A DNA stretch of 64,000 bases from Flavobacterium cerinum (GCF_024496085.1 NZ_CP101751.1:2914001-2978000), one strand, 5' to 3'. Shown: positions 9,697 to 19,608, numbered from the stretch's first letter. The notes: generated by a model from the sequence alone, not told the origin. Program-made: numbers and translations.

Positions 9697-10365
9697 TTAA
9701 CACATGTTCCACCATATAATAAAACTATTCAATTTTCCGTTTTTAAAATGGAACTCTAACAGACTATCACTATAGGTGCTTCTTAAGAACGGAATTAAAA
9801 CCTTAAATTCATCAGACGCCAGATTTTTTCTCAGCGATTCTGCTTTTGGGAACATTTTTTTAAACGCCTCCCATGTTGTGTTTTGATCCAATAGGATATC
9901 ATAAGAAATAATTTTTAAAGCATTGTGTTTCATAAGTGTCTGATCTAATAAAACAAGATGCGTATTACTGCTAAATTGATTTCCTTTACTGTAAATGGTT
10001 GTTATTTCACCATCGTAATTTTCCATTTCTTTACCATATGTTTTTTTCATCCATTGTTCATCTAACCATTCAAACGGATTTCCACATTCCCAAAATTCTG
10101 ATTTTGTAGAATCAATTGTATTTTTATAAATAGTATTGAATTCGTCTATAGACAGGAGCATTTTATGATTATTAATCAATATGCTTTCCAATGCAATTGT
10201 ATCGGCATCATAAACCGATTTTAGTGCTGTACTTTCTTTTTTAACAATAGTATCCGTTTTCTGAATTGTAATATCCGGAACGGAAACGCTTTCTGTTTTT
10301 TCTGTGTCCTTTTTACACGAGATCAATATTGTAAAAATAAAAAGCAATAAACAGCTGTTTTTCAT
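9697..10365 (-). CDS. Putative lipoprotein
   Basis: I start the protein at the Met at 10365, where a leader MKNSCLLLFIFTILISCKK with lipobox ISC begins; a Met 13 codons upstream would add a polar stretch unlike a signal peptide. The mature protein (about 200 residues) has no recognised domain; near its middle is an aromatic region (WECGNPFEWLDEQW), and it ends in WWNMC. Preceded by about 80 bases of non-coding DNA, so probably has its own promoter. Confidence 0.74.
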   Translation of the reverse strand: MKNSCLLLFIFTILISCKKDTEKTESVSVPDITIQKTDTIVKKESTALKSVYDADTIALESILINNHKMLLSIDEFNTIYKNTIDSTKSEFWECGNPFEWLDEQWMKKTYGKEMENYDGEITTIYSKGNQFSSNTHLVLLDQTLMKHNALKIISYDILLDQNTTWEAFKKMFPKAESLRKNLASDEFKVLIPFLRSTYSDSLLEFHFKNGKLNSFIIWWNMC

Positions 10366-10442
10366 AAGGTTAAAATTTTGGTTTGAATAACAGGATAACA
10401 TCAATTGTCCCCTTTTCTATCGGTTGTTATTTATAATTTTAT

Positions 10443-12350
10443 TTAATCGTAATAGGGATCCATTAAACCGCCCGGAACATACTCCATCTTGTTCCAAAAC
10501 TGAGCCGGATTGATACTTGATTGAATTTCATTACTATAGATAAAAAGCTTTTTATCCTTAGCCCCTAAATATTGTAGTTCTGCTCTGATTTTGGTTTTAA
10601 ATTCGCCTTCATATTCAGGGATTATAAATTCCCAACTGGTATTCGGATCGAGTTTTACTGTATGATAACTATTGCCACACCAGCTGGATGGCAGGTATTC
10701 GATATCTTTCCACTCGCCTTTTTTGTTTTGAGCCTGGAGTTTTAAATAAAGTCTGCTGTCTTGTGCTTCAAAGGCGATAGTGTCATTCGTATTGTTTTGA
10801 ACATAGAATTTATAACCGGAATAAAAATCCTGAAAAACCGCTTTCTCTTCTGTTTTAATTAACAGTTTTAGTTTTCCTAAATCGGATATATTTATAATCT
10901 CGTTTATTTGCAGAATATTTTTAGAAACGCCCCATCCGCCTCTTAAGTCCTGTTCATCCGGAGTTGAATAGGCATAAAAATAGCCTCTATTCATAAAATC
11001 AATATTTAGCGGTGTTACATTTTGTTCATTTGCTTTTTTCTCCTGCCAGATAATATTCCCGGTTTTATCGATATAAGTAAGTCGGTTGTTTACTATTGCT
11101 TTTAGAAGTCCGTTTGAAAAGCCTTTTTTATCAAATTGTTGGATAATCGGTTGTAGAATGATTTTTCCCTCTAAATTGGCAATTCCAAACAGCACTTCAT
11201 CATTATACCCGTCAATTCCAAAGAAAAAGAAGTTGTCCTTAATACCGACTTCATCTATATAATCGTATGTCGGATATATGACAAACTTACCGTCGGTATC
11301 AATTATACCCCATTGACTATCCATTTTAACAATTGCAAATCCATCTTTAAATTCATCATTCAGAATGCGTTTATAAGTGAGTTCCCCCACAGGTTGGAAT
11401 CGGGTATCAATCAATTTGTATTCATTCGATGCTTTTTCTTTAATAAAAGCTCTGTCGTTTGAAAAATTTCCGGCTTGTTCGATCAAAGTATCGTTTAATA
11501 CAATTTCTCCTTTCAGGTTTATATAGCCGTTGTATATTTTTTCACTTGTATAACTAACATTAGGTTTTTCGGGAATCCAGTGTTTATATAAACTAATAAC
11601 CGCCAATCCGTTTTTAAATTCCTCTTTTATATGGGATTTATCATTAGTTGACCGCTTAAAAAGTAAATTTCCTTTTGTGTCAATAACTCCTTCTAAAAAA
11701 CGATTATCCTGCATATTGACCGATGCATAACCTTCTGAAAAACCATTTATTGATTCATATTGATCAAATTTTACAATAAACCGGCCCAGACTATCAACAA
11801 CAGCATATTTTATCGTTTTCATCTTGTTTCTTTTATTGACTTCCAGTTTTTCTACGATAGCAACACCTTCTTTTTTAAAATTTCTAATTCTATGATACAG
11901 CGTATCAACAATCAGTTTTTGTGTTTTTAAATCAATCATACCGTGTTTTCCGGACTTTGTCTTTACAATTCCTTTATCGGGACTGATACCAGAAAATGAT
12001 TGATAACGACTATCAATTATCGGTGTATTTTGTTTATTAATAAACAGTGGTCTTCCGTTTTTGTAGACACGGGCAATTCCATTTAAAAAGCTATGCGCAT
12101 AGTCGTATTGCGGTTGGATCACAAAATCACCTTTAGTATTAATAAAGCCATATAAGCCGTTTTTCCGTACCGAAGCTAATCCTTCAGCGAATTCGTTTCC
12201 GTTTAAAAACCGGGGTTGGATTTTTACCGCTCCTTTTTCGTTTATATAGCCTATTTTTCCGTTTTCAATGATTAAAAAAAGGGGGTCTGTCTGACAGTAA
12301 GAAAATGTTGCCGTTATGAATAAAAGAAAAGTGGTTATTTTTTTGATCAT
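10443..12350 (-). CDS. Exported WG-repeat protein
   Basis: 635 residues with a signal peptide (about 1-19, ending in SYCQ). About the first 450 residues consist of WG-type repeats: units such as GKIGYINEKGAVKIQPRF, GLYGFINTKGDFVIQPQY and QWGIIDTDGKFVIYPTY recur with aromatic-Gly pairs. The remaining 180 residues form a separate beta-rich domain ending in a Gly/Pro-rich tail. WG repeats are predicted beta-propeller or solenoid binding modules with no agreed function. The neighbour upstream (264 residues) is also exported, with only 22 bases between them, so co-expression is likely. Confidence 0.86.
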   Translation of the reverse strand: MIKKITTFLLFITATFSYCQTDPLFLIIENGKIGYINEKGAVKIQPRFLNGNEFAEGLASVRKNGLYGFINTKGDFVIQPQYDYAHSFLNGIARVYKNGRPLFINKQNTPIIDSRYQSFSGISPDKGIVKTKSGKHGMIDLKTQKLIVDTLYHRIRNFKKEGVAIVEKLEVNKRNKMKTIKYAVVDSLGRFIVKFDQYESINGFSEGYASVNMQDNRFLEGVIDTKGNLLFKRSTNDKSHIKEEFKNGLAVISLYKHWIPEKPNVSYTSEKIYNGYINLKGEIVLNDTLIEQAGNFSNDRAFIKEKASNEYKLIDTRFQPVGELTYKRILNDEFKDGFAIVKMDSQWGIIDTDGKFVIYPTYDYIDEVGIKDNFFFFGIDGYNDEVLFGIANLEGKIILQPIIQQFDKKGFSNGLLKAIVNNRLTYIDKTGNIIWQEKKANEQNVTPLNIDFMNRGYFYAYSTPDEQDLRGGWGVSKNILQINEIINISDLGKLKLLIKTEEKAVFQDFYSGYKFYVQNNTNDTIAFEAQDSRLYLKLQAQNKKGEWKDIEYLPSSWCGNSYHTVKLDPNTSWEFIIPEYEGEFKTKIRAELQYLGAKDKKLFIYSNEIQSSINPAQFWNKMEYVPGGLMDPYYD

Positions 12351-12372
12351 TTTATTAAATAATAAGTGCGTA

Positions 12373-13167
12373 TTAATTTGCGATATAATAATAAAAATTT
12401 TCGTTGATTTTTTCAGTTCCTATGATTTCAAACAAATGGTTATCCGTTTCCATTGCTCCTTTCCCGGTAAAATAAAAACCATAGGAATTATCCGTTAAAC
12501 CATCCGCCAAATAAAAAATCCCTTTAGTGGTTTTTATTGCCGCATACACATTTAACTCTTTAAGCAAATTTAAAACGGAAACCTGTTTTTTAGAAAATGA
12601 CGCTTTTAAATTGGTTTCAATAGTGTTTGACATCGGAAAAGGAGAATCCGACGGTATTTTATATTGCCAGTATTTATCGTTCTCTTTATATAAATTATCA
12701 ATTCGTTGCTGACTGCTCTGATTCAAAAATATCGTATTATCACTTTCACCGATAAGCTTCGAAACGTCCTGAAATTTCTTTACATTACCTTTTAAATGTT
12801 CTATTAATACCGATTTTTTATCGGTTGCTTCAGCAAGAAATTGATTCGGCATTTTCAAAGCTTCATCTTTAGTTATATTGTATTTGTTAACCGAGAAAAT
12901 CCCGTAAATAAAATTCGGCACTTCACTTGACTTATGAATCGTATTAAACAGCCAGACGCTTTGATGATTCACCGGTCTTGCATCCCATTTTGAAAAAGGT
13001 TTACTATTGGTTAAAAAAGTTTGAAATGTGATTGTTTCCTGATCTGTCGACTTGTCTAAATATTCCATAATGTCAAGATCGTAATTTGTCTTTCTCTCAG
13101 AAAGCTCCTGGCCGAATCCAATCGTTATCATTCCAAAAAGGAAATAAAATAATATTGTATTTTTCAT
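12373..13167 (-). CDS. Exported protein of unknown function
   Basis: 264 residues with a signal peptide ending near FGQE (residue 20). The mature part contains KWDARPVNHQSVWLF and a C-terminal beta region with GFYFTGKGAME. No family recognised. Lies 22 bases upstream of the WG-repeat gene and is probably in the same transcript. Confidence 0.72.
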   Translation of the reverse strand: MKNTILFYFLFGMITIGFGQELSERKTNYDLDIMEYLDKSTDQETITFQTFLTNSKPFSKWDARPVNHQSVWLFNTIHKSSEVPNFIYGIFSVNKYNITKDEALKMPNQFLAEATDKKSVLIEHLKGNVKKFQDVSKLIGESDNTIFLNQSSQQRIDNLYKENDKYWQYKIPSDSPFPMSNTIETNLKASFSKKQVSVLNLLKELNVYAAIKTTKGIFYLADGLTDNSYGFYFTGKGAMETDNHLFEIIGTEKINENFYYYIAN

Positions 13168-13222
13168 ATTATTAAAAAATTAAGATATTGTATTTCAATA
13201 TTTTAAACACTTAAACTAAAAC

Positions 13223-13891
13223 TTATGGTTTACCTATATAAAATCGAAAGGCATAATACTGTTTATTATCAGTTGTTGTCCAAACATCATAATAAGTATC
13301 TCCTTTACCGTAAATCCCGTAGTGATAAATTTCTCCTTTTACACTAAGATTTTTTCGTTTTCTGTTATCGCTTTCAATAAACTTTAAGCTAAAGGTCGAA
13401 TCGGATGTTTTTATAAATTCCAGTTTAGAAAAACTCCCGTCTTCAAATTTTTCACTATATTGATTTGAATTTATTTTTACCGTTATACTATTTCCTTCAT
13501 ACTCTTTATAGTAAAAGTCGGTAGTCGAAAAGAACTTTTTTAATTCGGCTTTAGTACTATTATTTTTTGGTTTTTCATTCAGTATCTTCCAATCACTTTT
13601 ATTTTCATCTAAAGTAGCCAGGTACGCTACAAACGGATGGCACTCCTTTTGAAGTCTGAAATAAATTAACATATGAATTGAATCCGATTTTTCTTTAGTA
13701 TCGATTTTATGGCGTTCAAAAAAATCCGGTAAATGCTTTTCTAAAACCTTATCTATACCCTGTTCATCAATAGTTCCCAGGTCTTTTAATGATTGACATA
13801 ACACAACATTCAGAGAATCTATTTGCTGAATATTTTGTGCTTGTATTGTGATACTAAAAAATACGGTTACTAACCATAGTACTGTTTTCAT
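13223..13891 (-). CDS. Exported protein of unknown function
   Basis: 222 residues with a signal peptide ending around IQAQ (residue 19). The N-terminal half is helical; the C-terminal half is beta-rich with HYGIYGKGDTYYDVWTT close to the end. No domain recognised. About 55 bases separate it from the next gene downstream. Confidence 0.72.
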   Translation of the reverse strand: MKTVLWLVTVFFSITIQAQNIQQIDSLNVVLCQSLKDLGTIDEQGIDKVLEKHLPDFFERHKIDTKEKSDSIHMLIYFRLQKECHPFVAYLATLDENKSDWKILNEKPKNNSTKAELKKFFSTTDFYYKEYEGNSITVKINSNQYSEKFEDGSFSKLEFIKTSDSTFSLKFIESDNRKRKNLSVKGEIYHYGIYGKGDTYYDVWTTTDNKQYYAFRFYIGKP

Positions 13892-13945
13892 AGCTTAAAT
13901 ATAACGGTCGTTTTCTTTTAAATCAAATTCCTGTTTTATTGTTTT

Positions 13946-14407
13946 TTACCAACCCGGACCATTCTTTTCTTTGCACGGTTCGGCAACTATTATTAAATGA
14001 TTGTAATCCATTGGCGGTTCTCCTTTTTCAGCCAGTTCATACATCGTATAAAACTCATCAAAATAATCGATATTCAACGGAGAATAAGCCTCACCTTCTT
14101 CAACCAACCGGATTCGGCCATTCCGTATTGCTTCCCAGAAAAGCTCCTGATTTTCCGGTGTCAGACTTCTAACGTCCAATTCCCTGTTTTTCCATTCATC
14201 AATTCTTGAATTATAGAAGCCATAACAGGCATCACTTTGATGTTCGGCTTCTTCAACCGGAATCTGTAATTTCAGCCATTCCGATAAAGGCATACCACCC
14301 GGAATTCGTTCCAATTCCTGTATGGCAATATGAAGAATTGCGTCATATATTGTCCATCTTCTGGAATAACATCTGCCATCTTTAAATGTAATAAAACAAC
14401 TTGCCAT
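13946..14407 (-). CDS. Uncharacterised cytoplasmic protein
   Basis: 153 residues, acidic, without export signal. Motifs such as RWTIYDAILHIAIQELER and the C-terminal HLIIVAEPC are visible, but I recognise no family. Size, acidity and isolation among exported proteins are compatible with an immunity protein; this is only a contextual guess. Confidence 0.66.
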   Translation of the reverse strand: MASCFITFKDGRCYSRRWTIYDAILHIAIQELERIPGGMPLSEWLKLQIPVEEAEHQSDACYGFYNSRIDEWKNRELDVRSLTPENQELFWEAIRNGRIRLVEEGEAYSPLNIDYFDEFYTMYELAEKGEPPMDYNHLIIVAEPCKEKNGPGW

Positions 14408-14484
14408 GTTTATGATTTTTGTTTAAAGTGATTATTCGTTAAACCTTGTCAATTTTCAAACCAATACTTTATTCTATCAAATTA

Positions 14485-15291
14485 TTAACAACCTTTACTA
14501 TAACTCCAGATATTAGGTTCTCCGTTATCATCGATAATTTTTAACCAACCTTCTTTGGTATCCACTTTATTTTCCGACTCTTTCAATTCCGTTTCACAAG
14601 GATGCTCTTTATATTTTGTGATGATCACTTTACACCATTGTCCTGAAACTTTTTCGGAAAGTTTAATTTCAAACAAATCGCCGCGAATGGTACTAATAAC
14701 TTCACTATTACTGTTGGGTTCTTTTCGCAATTTTAAACCGGGTTCATTGGCATAATACCCTAAAACCAAATCGCGTTCTTTTAATAAATGTTCCATCCAG
14801 TCTATGGCCTTAAAGCCCTTATGATTGATTTCGGCTACTTTTAGCCAATAGTTTTTGCTACTATCGAAAACGCGTACATAACCGTCAGCCGTTTCGCTGT
14901 AATTGATTGCAAAAAGATCATAGCCAATTTCTTTAAAAGCTTCTGTCTCGATTTTCTCTTTATTGGTGCCGGAAATCAAATAGAGCACATATGGCGATTG
15001 ATTATCACTTTCATCGATTTCTCTTTTTACGGTTCCGATAGCTTTTCCGTTAGGTTTGTCATACACGATAAAACCGGATTCGGGAGTTACCACACAACAA
15101 TACGCACTCGAATCCCGCAAGCTGTCAACTACCGGTAGAATAAGTCCGGCTGCTTTAAGCATTTTAACCGGTGTAACAACCATTGTATCGGCTTTTTTTT
15201 CTGTTGTTGTTGTTTCTTTTTTTTCACTTGAGCTATTGCAGCTTATCAGAAATAAAAAAGTGAATAACACTATATAATACCTTTTTTTCAT
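14485..15291 (-). CDS. Lipoprotein with SH3-like C-terminal domain
   Basis: Start placed at the Met at 15291 (MKKRYYIVL), three codons inside the longest frame, because it gives a standard lipoprotein leader with lipobox LISC. A Ser/Thr/Glu/Lys-rich linker follows. The C-terminal third has the bacterial SH3 pattern, with GLKLRKEPNSNSEVI then GQWCKV and EGWLKI, usually a peptidoglycan- or peptide-binding module. The middle region also has a beta-rich, SH3-resembling stretch around GKAIGTVKR. Role unknown; presumably at the cell envelope. Confidence 0.78.
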   Translation of the reverse strand: MKKRYYIVLFTFLFLISCNSSSEKKETTTTEKKADTMVVTPVKMLKAAGLILPVVDSLRDSSAYCCVVTPESGFIVYDKPNGKAIGTVKREIDESDNQSPYVLYLISGTNKEKIETEAFKEIGYDLFAINYSETADGYVRVFDSSKNYWLKVAEINHKGFKAIDWMEHLLKERDLVLGYYANEPGLKLRKEPNSNSEVISTIRGDLFEIKLSEKVSGQWCKVIITKYKEHPCETELKESENKVDTKEGWLKIIDDNGEPNIWSYSKGC

Positions 15292-15405
15292 ACGATTCAC
15301 GAGAGATTATCTCTTTTGTTTTAATTATCTACAACTTTAATTTTACTGCTTGTTAACGCTATTCGATTATCCGTTCTTTAAATACTTTAAGTCAATTTAC
15401 ATTTG

Positions 15406-16449
15406 TTATAAAGCACTCTTTTTTAAAAATTTAAGGATTTCAGGATAGAAAGCCTGAATCGTTTTGTATTGTTTTCTATCAGACGAATATGCATCAAAAA
15501 AACGGTATAACGGCAATGCCTGTTTAAAATGTTTTGCCTGATTTTCAATTTCCTTTAGACCGGCTTCTTCACCTGATTTTTGTGCAATTATTTTTGCGGT
15601 ACAAACCCGAACAATCAACTCGTCTGCTTCATTTTCCCATGCCGATTCCTTTAGTTTTTCTCCTTTGGTTGTGGTTAAAAAAAGGTTTCTGATTTCAAAT
15701 AAATCGTTGTGGTACTCTTTTACAAAGCGCTCTAAAAAAAGATGGCTTATTTCGTGAATAACCACATTTAAGTACGGTGTAAACTGAACGGGACTCTCAT
15801 CTGTAACGTTTTTAGCCGTATCGTTCAGATAGGCCAACCGGAACATTCTGTTTCCTTCAAATTGCTTATCATCAGACGGAATAGCGTTGTTTCCCAGATT
15901 GTTTAATACGTCGATATAGACTACGAATTTTCCCTTTTTTGTCTGACCGTAAAACCGGTTGATCTCTTTTAAAATACCCGACGCTTGTACGAAATCGTTA
16001 GCTGTTTTACAAATGGATTGGTACTGTTTATTATGATCAAGAATAAACTTTTTGACGTGACATTCTTGATAGAACGCATTAAAATGCGATAGAAATTCTT
16101 CTATGCCAGTACTTCTGATATAGTTCGTTTCCGGTTTTATTTTTACGGTAAACGGGTATTTATCGGATAAAAACAGTCCTAGTGAAGCCATATCATAGCC
16201 ATCCCAGTTTTCTAAATTCCGGTACCAGTTTAATGATGCATGATTTTTGTATGGTTCAAAATAGGTTTTAACGTCTTTGTAGTAGGTAGAAGGTGTTGGC
16301 TTAACGTCTAAAGTATCTGCCGTTGCTAACGTATAAAAAATACTCAACGCTTCCATCCGGTCATCAATTTTAACGGCAAGGTTATTTTGCGCCTGAAGTG
16401 TAGGAGAGAATACTATAAAAAAGATAAACAATATTGATTTTGTTTTCAT
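15406..16449 (-). CDS. Exported HExxH protein, DUF4932-like putative metallopeptidase
   Basis: 347 residues with a signal peptide ending near LQAQ (residue 21). The sequence VVIHEISHLFLERF near residue 230 provides HExxH, and about 45 residues later ENEADELIVRV supplies a candidate third glutamate ligand, as in gluzincin-type proteases. The overall layout recalls the DUF4932 family of Bacteroidota. Proteolytic activity is inferred from these residues only. Its 5' neighbour is the interrupted parvulin gene. Confidence 0.78.
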   Translation of the reverse strand: MKTKSILFIFFIVFSPTLQAQNNLAVKIDDRMEALSIFYTLATADTLDVKPTPSTYYKDVKTYFEPYKNHASLNWYRNLENWDGYDMASLGLFLSDKYPFTVKIKPETNYIRSTGIEEFLSHFNAFYQECHVKKFILDHNKQYQSICKTANDFVQASGILKEINRFYGQTKKGKFVVYIDVLNNLGNNAIPSDDKQFEGNRMFRLAYLNDTAKNVTDESPVQFTPYLNVVIHEISHLFLERFVKEYHNDLFEIRNLFLTTTKGEKLKESAWENEADELIVRVCTAKIIAQKSGEEAGLKEIENQAKHFKQALPLYRFFDAYSSDRKQYKTIQAFYPEILKFLKKSAL

Positions 16450-16477
16450 ATCGTGTTTGTAATTGCAGGTATAAAAG

Positions 16478-17179
16478 TTATTGTACCGAAATACTATTTG
16501 TGTAGTACTTCTTCATGTTTTCTATTTGATTTTTTATTTCTTCTAATACCTCATTTTCATCCTGAAATCAGTTAATGTTTTTCACCGTTAAAATTTCCAG
16601 TCCGGTCGTTCCTCTGTCATCATGGGTTTTTAGCGTTACGTAATACCACTTTTTTTCCGGCACATCAACCGTGAAAATTTCCCCTTTTTTATGCGCCTTT
16701 ACTGCGGCTTCAAATTCAGGAACCATCGAACCATTCATAAACCAGTCTAATTCTCCGGTAGGATTTCCATCCATCGTATATTTTTTAACCAAATCTAAAA
16801 ACGGAGTTCCTTTTCTATACTGTTTTATTATTTCAGGGCGAAGTTTATTGATTTCATTTAGCGACTTTTTACTACCGTCCAGATAAATATAACTAACCCG
16901 AAAGGCATTCCCTTTGCTCATCCCTACAACCTTAAAAAGATTATCATTTCCCTCTATATTAAAAACATCACCTAGCTTTAATGCTTTAAAATTTGCTGAC
17001 GTCAAAGTATCCATTTCCGGTTCAATTGTATATAACTCCGGATCCAGTTCCGGATTATTCGAAATAAATGCTTTTGCTTCTTCAACTGTAGTTATTTTAT
17101 CCAATTTTTCTTTTAAAGTCTGAGCAGATAAATTCTGAAAACAGATCAGAATAACGAAAATTAAAATTTGTTTTTTCAT
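16478..17179 (-). pseudogene. Exported parvulin-type peptidylprolyl isomerase interrupted by an in-frame TGA
   Basis: The open part (17179-16568, 203 residues) has a signal peptide ending at LSAQ and a parvulin/PpiC rotamase domain with FLDLVKKYTMDG, TGELDWF, MVPEFEAAV and KKWYYVTLK. Translation stops at a TGA at 16570-16568. The same frame then continues for 29 sense codons to a TAA at 16480-16478. This extension begins FQDENEVLEEIKNQIENMKK and looks like a genuine charged, helical C-terminus. The simplest reading is a nonsense mutation removing the last ~30 residues. The rotamase core is intact, so the shortened protein could still work. A natural short end followed by chance open frame is less likely but possible. 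Confidence 0.72.
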
Positions 17180-17206
17180 GGCTTTATATAAAATGATATA
17201 GCGTTA

Positions 17207-17602
17207 TTATTTTATGATCAAATCAAAACATCCCGGTGAAGTTTCAGTTGAAAAAAGTTTTAGCAGCTGATCTTTTCTGCATTTTAGAATTAAAGTATCG
17301 CCCGAATAAATTTCGATTTCTTTAATATCATAAAAATCGGGGCGACTATGTAATCTTCCTTCAAACTCATAGGATTCTGCGGGATTAATTTTAACTTCAT
17401 AATCCTTAGGTTCTTCATCACTTACTAAAAATCCTTTCTTTATATATTCTCTACGTTGTTTTGCAATTGCTATTTTATCCATCTTTACTTTAACAACAAT
17501 TGGATTTGCAGCATCATTTATAATCGATGACATATAAAAATTCTCACAAGACAGAAAAAGAAATAGAAAAAAAGCTAAAATTATATTTCGGATCAAATTC
17601 AT
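17207..17602 (-). CDS. Small putative lipoprotein
   Basis: 131 residues. Hydrophobic leader ending in lipobox FLSC (C19). The mature protein is mixed charge with a beta-rich second half (RPDFYDIKEIEIYSGDTLIL). No family recognised. About 25 bases separate it from its neighbours on both sides, so it is probably read with the 177-residue gene and the parvulin gene. Confidence 0.72.
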   Translation of the reverse strand: MNLIRNIILAFFLFLFLSCENFYMSSIINDAANPIVVKVKMDKIAIAKQRREYIKKGFLVSDEEPKDYEVKINPAESYEFEGRLHSRPDFYDIKEIEIYSGDTLILKCRKDQLLKLFSTETSPGCFDLIIK

Positions 17603-17627
17603 AGATTGTCTTTTATTTTTACCCGAT

Positions 17628-18161
17628 TTAAACCAAATTGTTATTTTTAATAGCTGTCAACCATTTATCAACAAAAGGTTTAGTTTGACTCCTATAAAAT
17701 ACTATCCATGAATCAGTTAATTCTTTTGTGTTTTTCGTCAGATTATTAAAATCAAAACCCATTTCAAATCCGTTTTTTATTAAATCAATCGGTTTAGCCT
17801 TTTTTAAATTGATTAATGTTGTCAAGGTGTTTTCTAAGGATTGTTTCTGATTAAGATCGGTTTGAATCTGAATAAAATGCTTCATTATTTCGATTCGTTC
17901 ATCAACCGATAATCTCGGAATAAACAAATGGGTATCGCTATTTTCCTCACTTGCGATAATCGCTTCTTTCACTTCCTGTTCTTCTTCCGTATCAAGTCCA
18001 CTGTTATAATCTTCATCAGTGTCTGAGATAAGTGCATAATCCAGAATAAAAACTTCAACAAGACGGTTTGTTGCCTTTTTCCAATAGAAACTACTTTCTA
18101 ATGTGAGCTTATAGGAAAAGGCAGTGATTAAATCATTATAAGTATCCTCGCTTATTATCAT
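17628..18161 (-). CDS. Acidic, helical cytoplasmic protein
   Basis: 177 residues, strongly acidic in the middle (SDTDEDYNSGLDTEEEQEVK) and predicted mostly helical, with no export signal. No family recognised. Like the 153- and 233-residue genes nearby it is one of the few cytoplasmic proteins in a run of exported ones. Confidence 0.67.
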   Translation of the reverse strand: MIISEDTYNDLITAFSYKLTLESSFYWKKATNRLVEVFILDYALISDTDEDYNSGLDTEEEQEVKEAIIASEENSDTHLFIPRLSVDERIEIMKHFIQIQTDLNQKQSLENTLTTLINLKKAKPIDLIKNGFEMGFDFNNLTKNTKELTDSWIVFYRSQTKPFVDKWLTAIKNNNLV

Positions 18162-18202
18162 ATTTTCGAAATACTACTATTTTAGTTTTTTGAATACTGG
18201 TA

Positions 18203-18643
18203 TTACATTTCTTCTTTAAACGTCATTTTCCAGGTTCCTTTGGATGCTCTTGTCGGCACCGGAATGATACCAATCCAGACAAAACTGAATTTAAAACGCC
18301 AGGTTCCGGTTACCGATCTTTTATCGGCTGAAAATTGCCCGGAATAATAAATCGGGCTGTGTTTTTTATTAAAGGTTTTTCTTGTTCCTTCTTTGTCGAC
18401 TATCAAAGTCTTCACCGGCATTTGTTTTACAAACTCAATTTTATCGCCCTTAATTTGTCCGGTAACAGTTCCGACACCTTCCGTTCCTCCGGTTGTTAAA
18501 TCATCTTGAACTTTTCCGGTAAATCCGGTTGCATCAACTGTTATAATTTCGATTTCAAAGTTTGTATATTCGAATCCTCTGATTTTATTGGTTTCCGGGT
18601 TTAAAAAAGTATACGATCCGGTGTAAATTCCTTTCTGTAACAT
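18203..18643 (-). CDS. Beta-rich cytoplasmic protein of unknown function
   Basis: 146 residues without signal peptide. Repeated strand-turn patterns (GIYTGSYTF, FTGKVQDDL, GTVTGQIKGDKIEFVKQM, GTWRFKFSF) suggest a small beta barrel or sandwich, reminiscent of lipocalin-like uncharacterised proteins. No active-site motif visible. Confidence 0.7.
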   Translation of the reverse strand: MLQKGIYTGSYTFLNPETNKIRGFEYTNFEIEIITVDATGFTGKVQDDLTTGGTEGVGTVTGQIKGDKIEFVKQMPVKTLIVDKEGTRKTFNKKHSPIYYSGQFSADKRSVTGTWRFKFSFVWIGIIPVPTRASKGTWKMTFKEEM

Positions 18644-18679
18644 TATTATCTTTTAGATCACAAATACTTGTTGTACATA

Positions 18680-19102
18680 CTATTTTTGTTCTAATCTATC
18701 CCGTATGGCAGCTTCCAGTATATCGATATGAATATCTTTTAGCGTTTTAAACTTAATGCAATAACCGCTTACACTTGCTTTTCCGAGGTTTTTACCATAA
18801 GTTTCGGCTAAATACTTTTTATCTTCAATTCCCATTATATAAACTGAAATTCCGGTTGTATTCGCACTGATTCCAACCCGATAAAATTCCTTAGTCGTTC
18901 CGTCAGCATATTGTATGCCATACGATCCATATCCGATATTAGGATTAGAAACCACCTTACCGTCACTGTTTTTTCCGTCTAAAAACCACAGTTGACAGTT
19001 TGGTTTTATGTTCAGAATAAGATCGTGTAACGTTTGCAGTTCGCTACGCTTTACTTCCGACTGACTGCCGATATAGTCATTGATTTGTTCAGTTATGCTC
19101 AT
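18680..19102 (-). CDS. DUF1801-like protein
   Basis: 140 residues. The helical N-terminus with LQTLHDLILNIKP followed by LWFLDGKN, NIGYGSYGIQYADG and a C-terminal SGYCIKFKTLKDIHIDILEAAI matches the general pattern of DUF1801/YdhG-type small proteins. Cytoplasmic, function unknown. Family assignment is from memory of the pattern, not from a search. Confidence 0.72.
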   Translation of the reverse strand: MSITEQINDYIGSQSEVKRSELQTLHDLILNIKPNCQLWFLDGKNSDGKVVSNPNIGYGSYGIQYADGTTKEFYRVGISANTTGISVYIMGIEDKKYLAETYGKNLGKASVSGYCIKFKTLKDIHIDILEAAIRDRLEQK

Positions 19103-19174
19103 ATTAAGATGTTCAACGGTTGGCTATTACGATATAAAATCAGATTTAAAGTTTAATTTTAAGTGACCGAAAGG

Positions 19175-19570
19175 CTATTTTCTATTGATCAATAAAATAT
19201 TATGTTCCTTTACTTTAAGAAAAATAGTATCCTGTTCAATACTTTGTACTTTCAGGTTGACACCATTCCAGTTTAAAGTACTGTCTTTTTCCGAATAGTA
19301 CCACTTTCCTTTTTTAACCGGTGTTTCCTTGTTTTGTACGCGATAATATAATTCATGGCTTCCGTTTTTATGGAATATGGTGTAAGCCAACAATGGCAAG
19401 CCCGGTTCATAGTCATCCAAATATAAACACCATTTTTTTGTTTCCGAAGTAAGCATATCTTCTAATTGACTTTCTTTTTTACAGGATAGCGAAATCATTA
19501 TCAATAATAAAACACTCGTTTTTTTGATTCGGTTTTTATTTATAACAGGTTTTATATTATACGATTTCAT
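19175..19570 (-). CDS. Small putative lipoprotein
   Basis: 131 residues. The leader is unusually long and basic before the hydrophobic core (start MKSYNIKPVINKNRIKK), but the core ends in a clear lipobox SLSC followed by KK. No in-frame internal Met gives a better leader. The mature part has a beta-rich pattern with GKWYYSEKDSTLNWNGV, similar to short flavobacterial lipoproteins of unknown role. Confidence 0.7.
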   Translation of the reverse strand: MKSYNIKPVINKNRIKKTSVLLLIMISLSCKKESQLEDMLTSETKKWCLYLDDYEPGLPLLAYTIFHKNGSHELYYRVQNKETPVKKGKWYYSEKDSTLNWNGVNLKVQSIEQDTIFLKVKEHNILLINRK

Positions 19571-19608
19571 TTTACAAATAATGTGTTGATCAACAGATAC
19601 CGTCTGGT

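Noticed and set aside
16568..16570. TGA in the parvulin gene as a selenocysteine codon
   Set aside because: The position is outside the rotamase core, no SECIS-like hairpin follows and no selenocysteine genes are visible; nonsense mutation is simpler.
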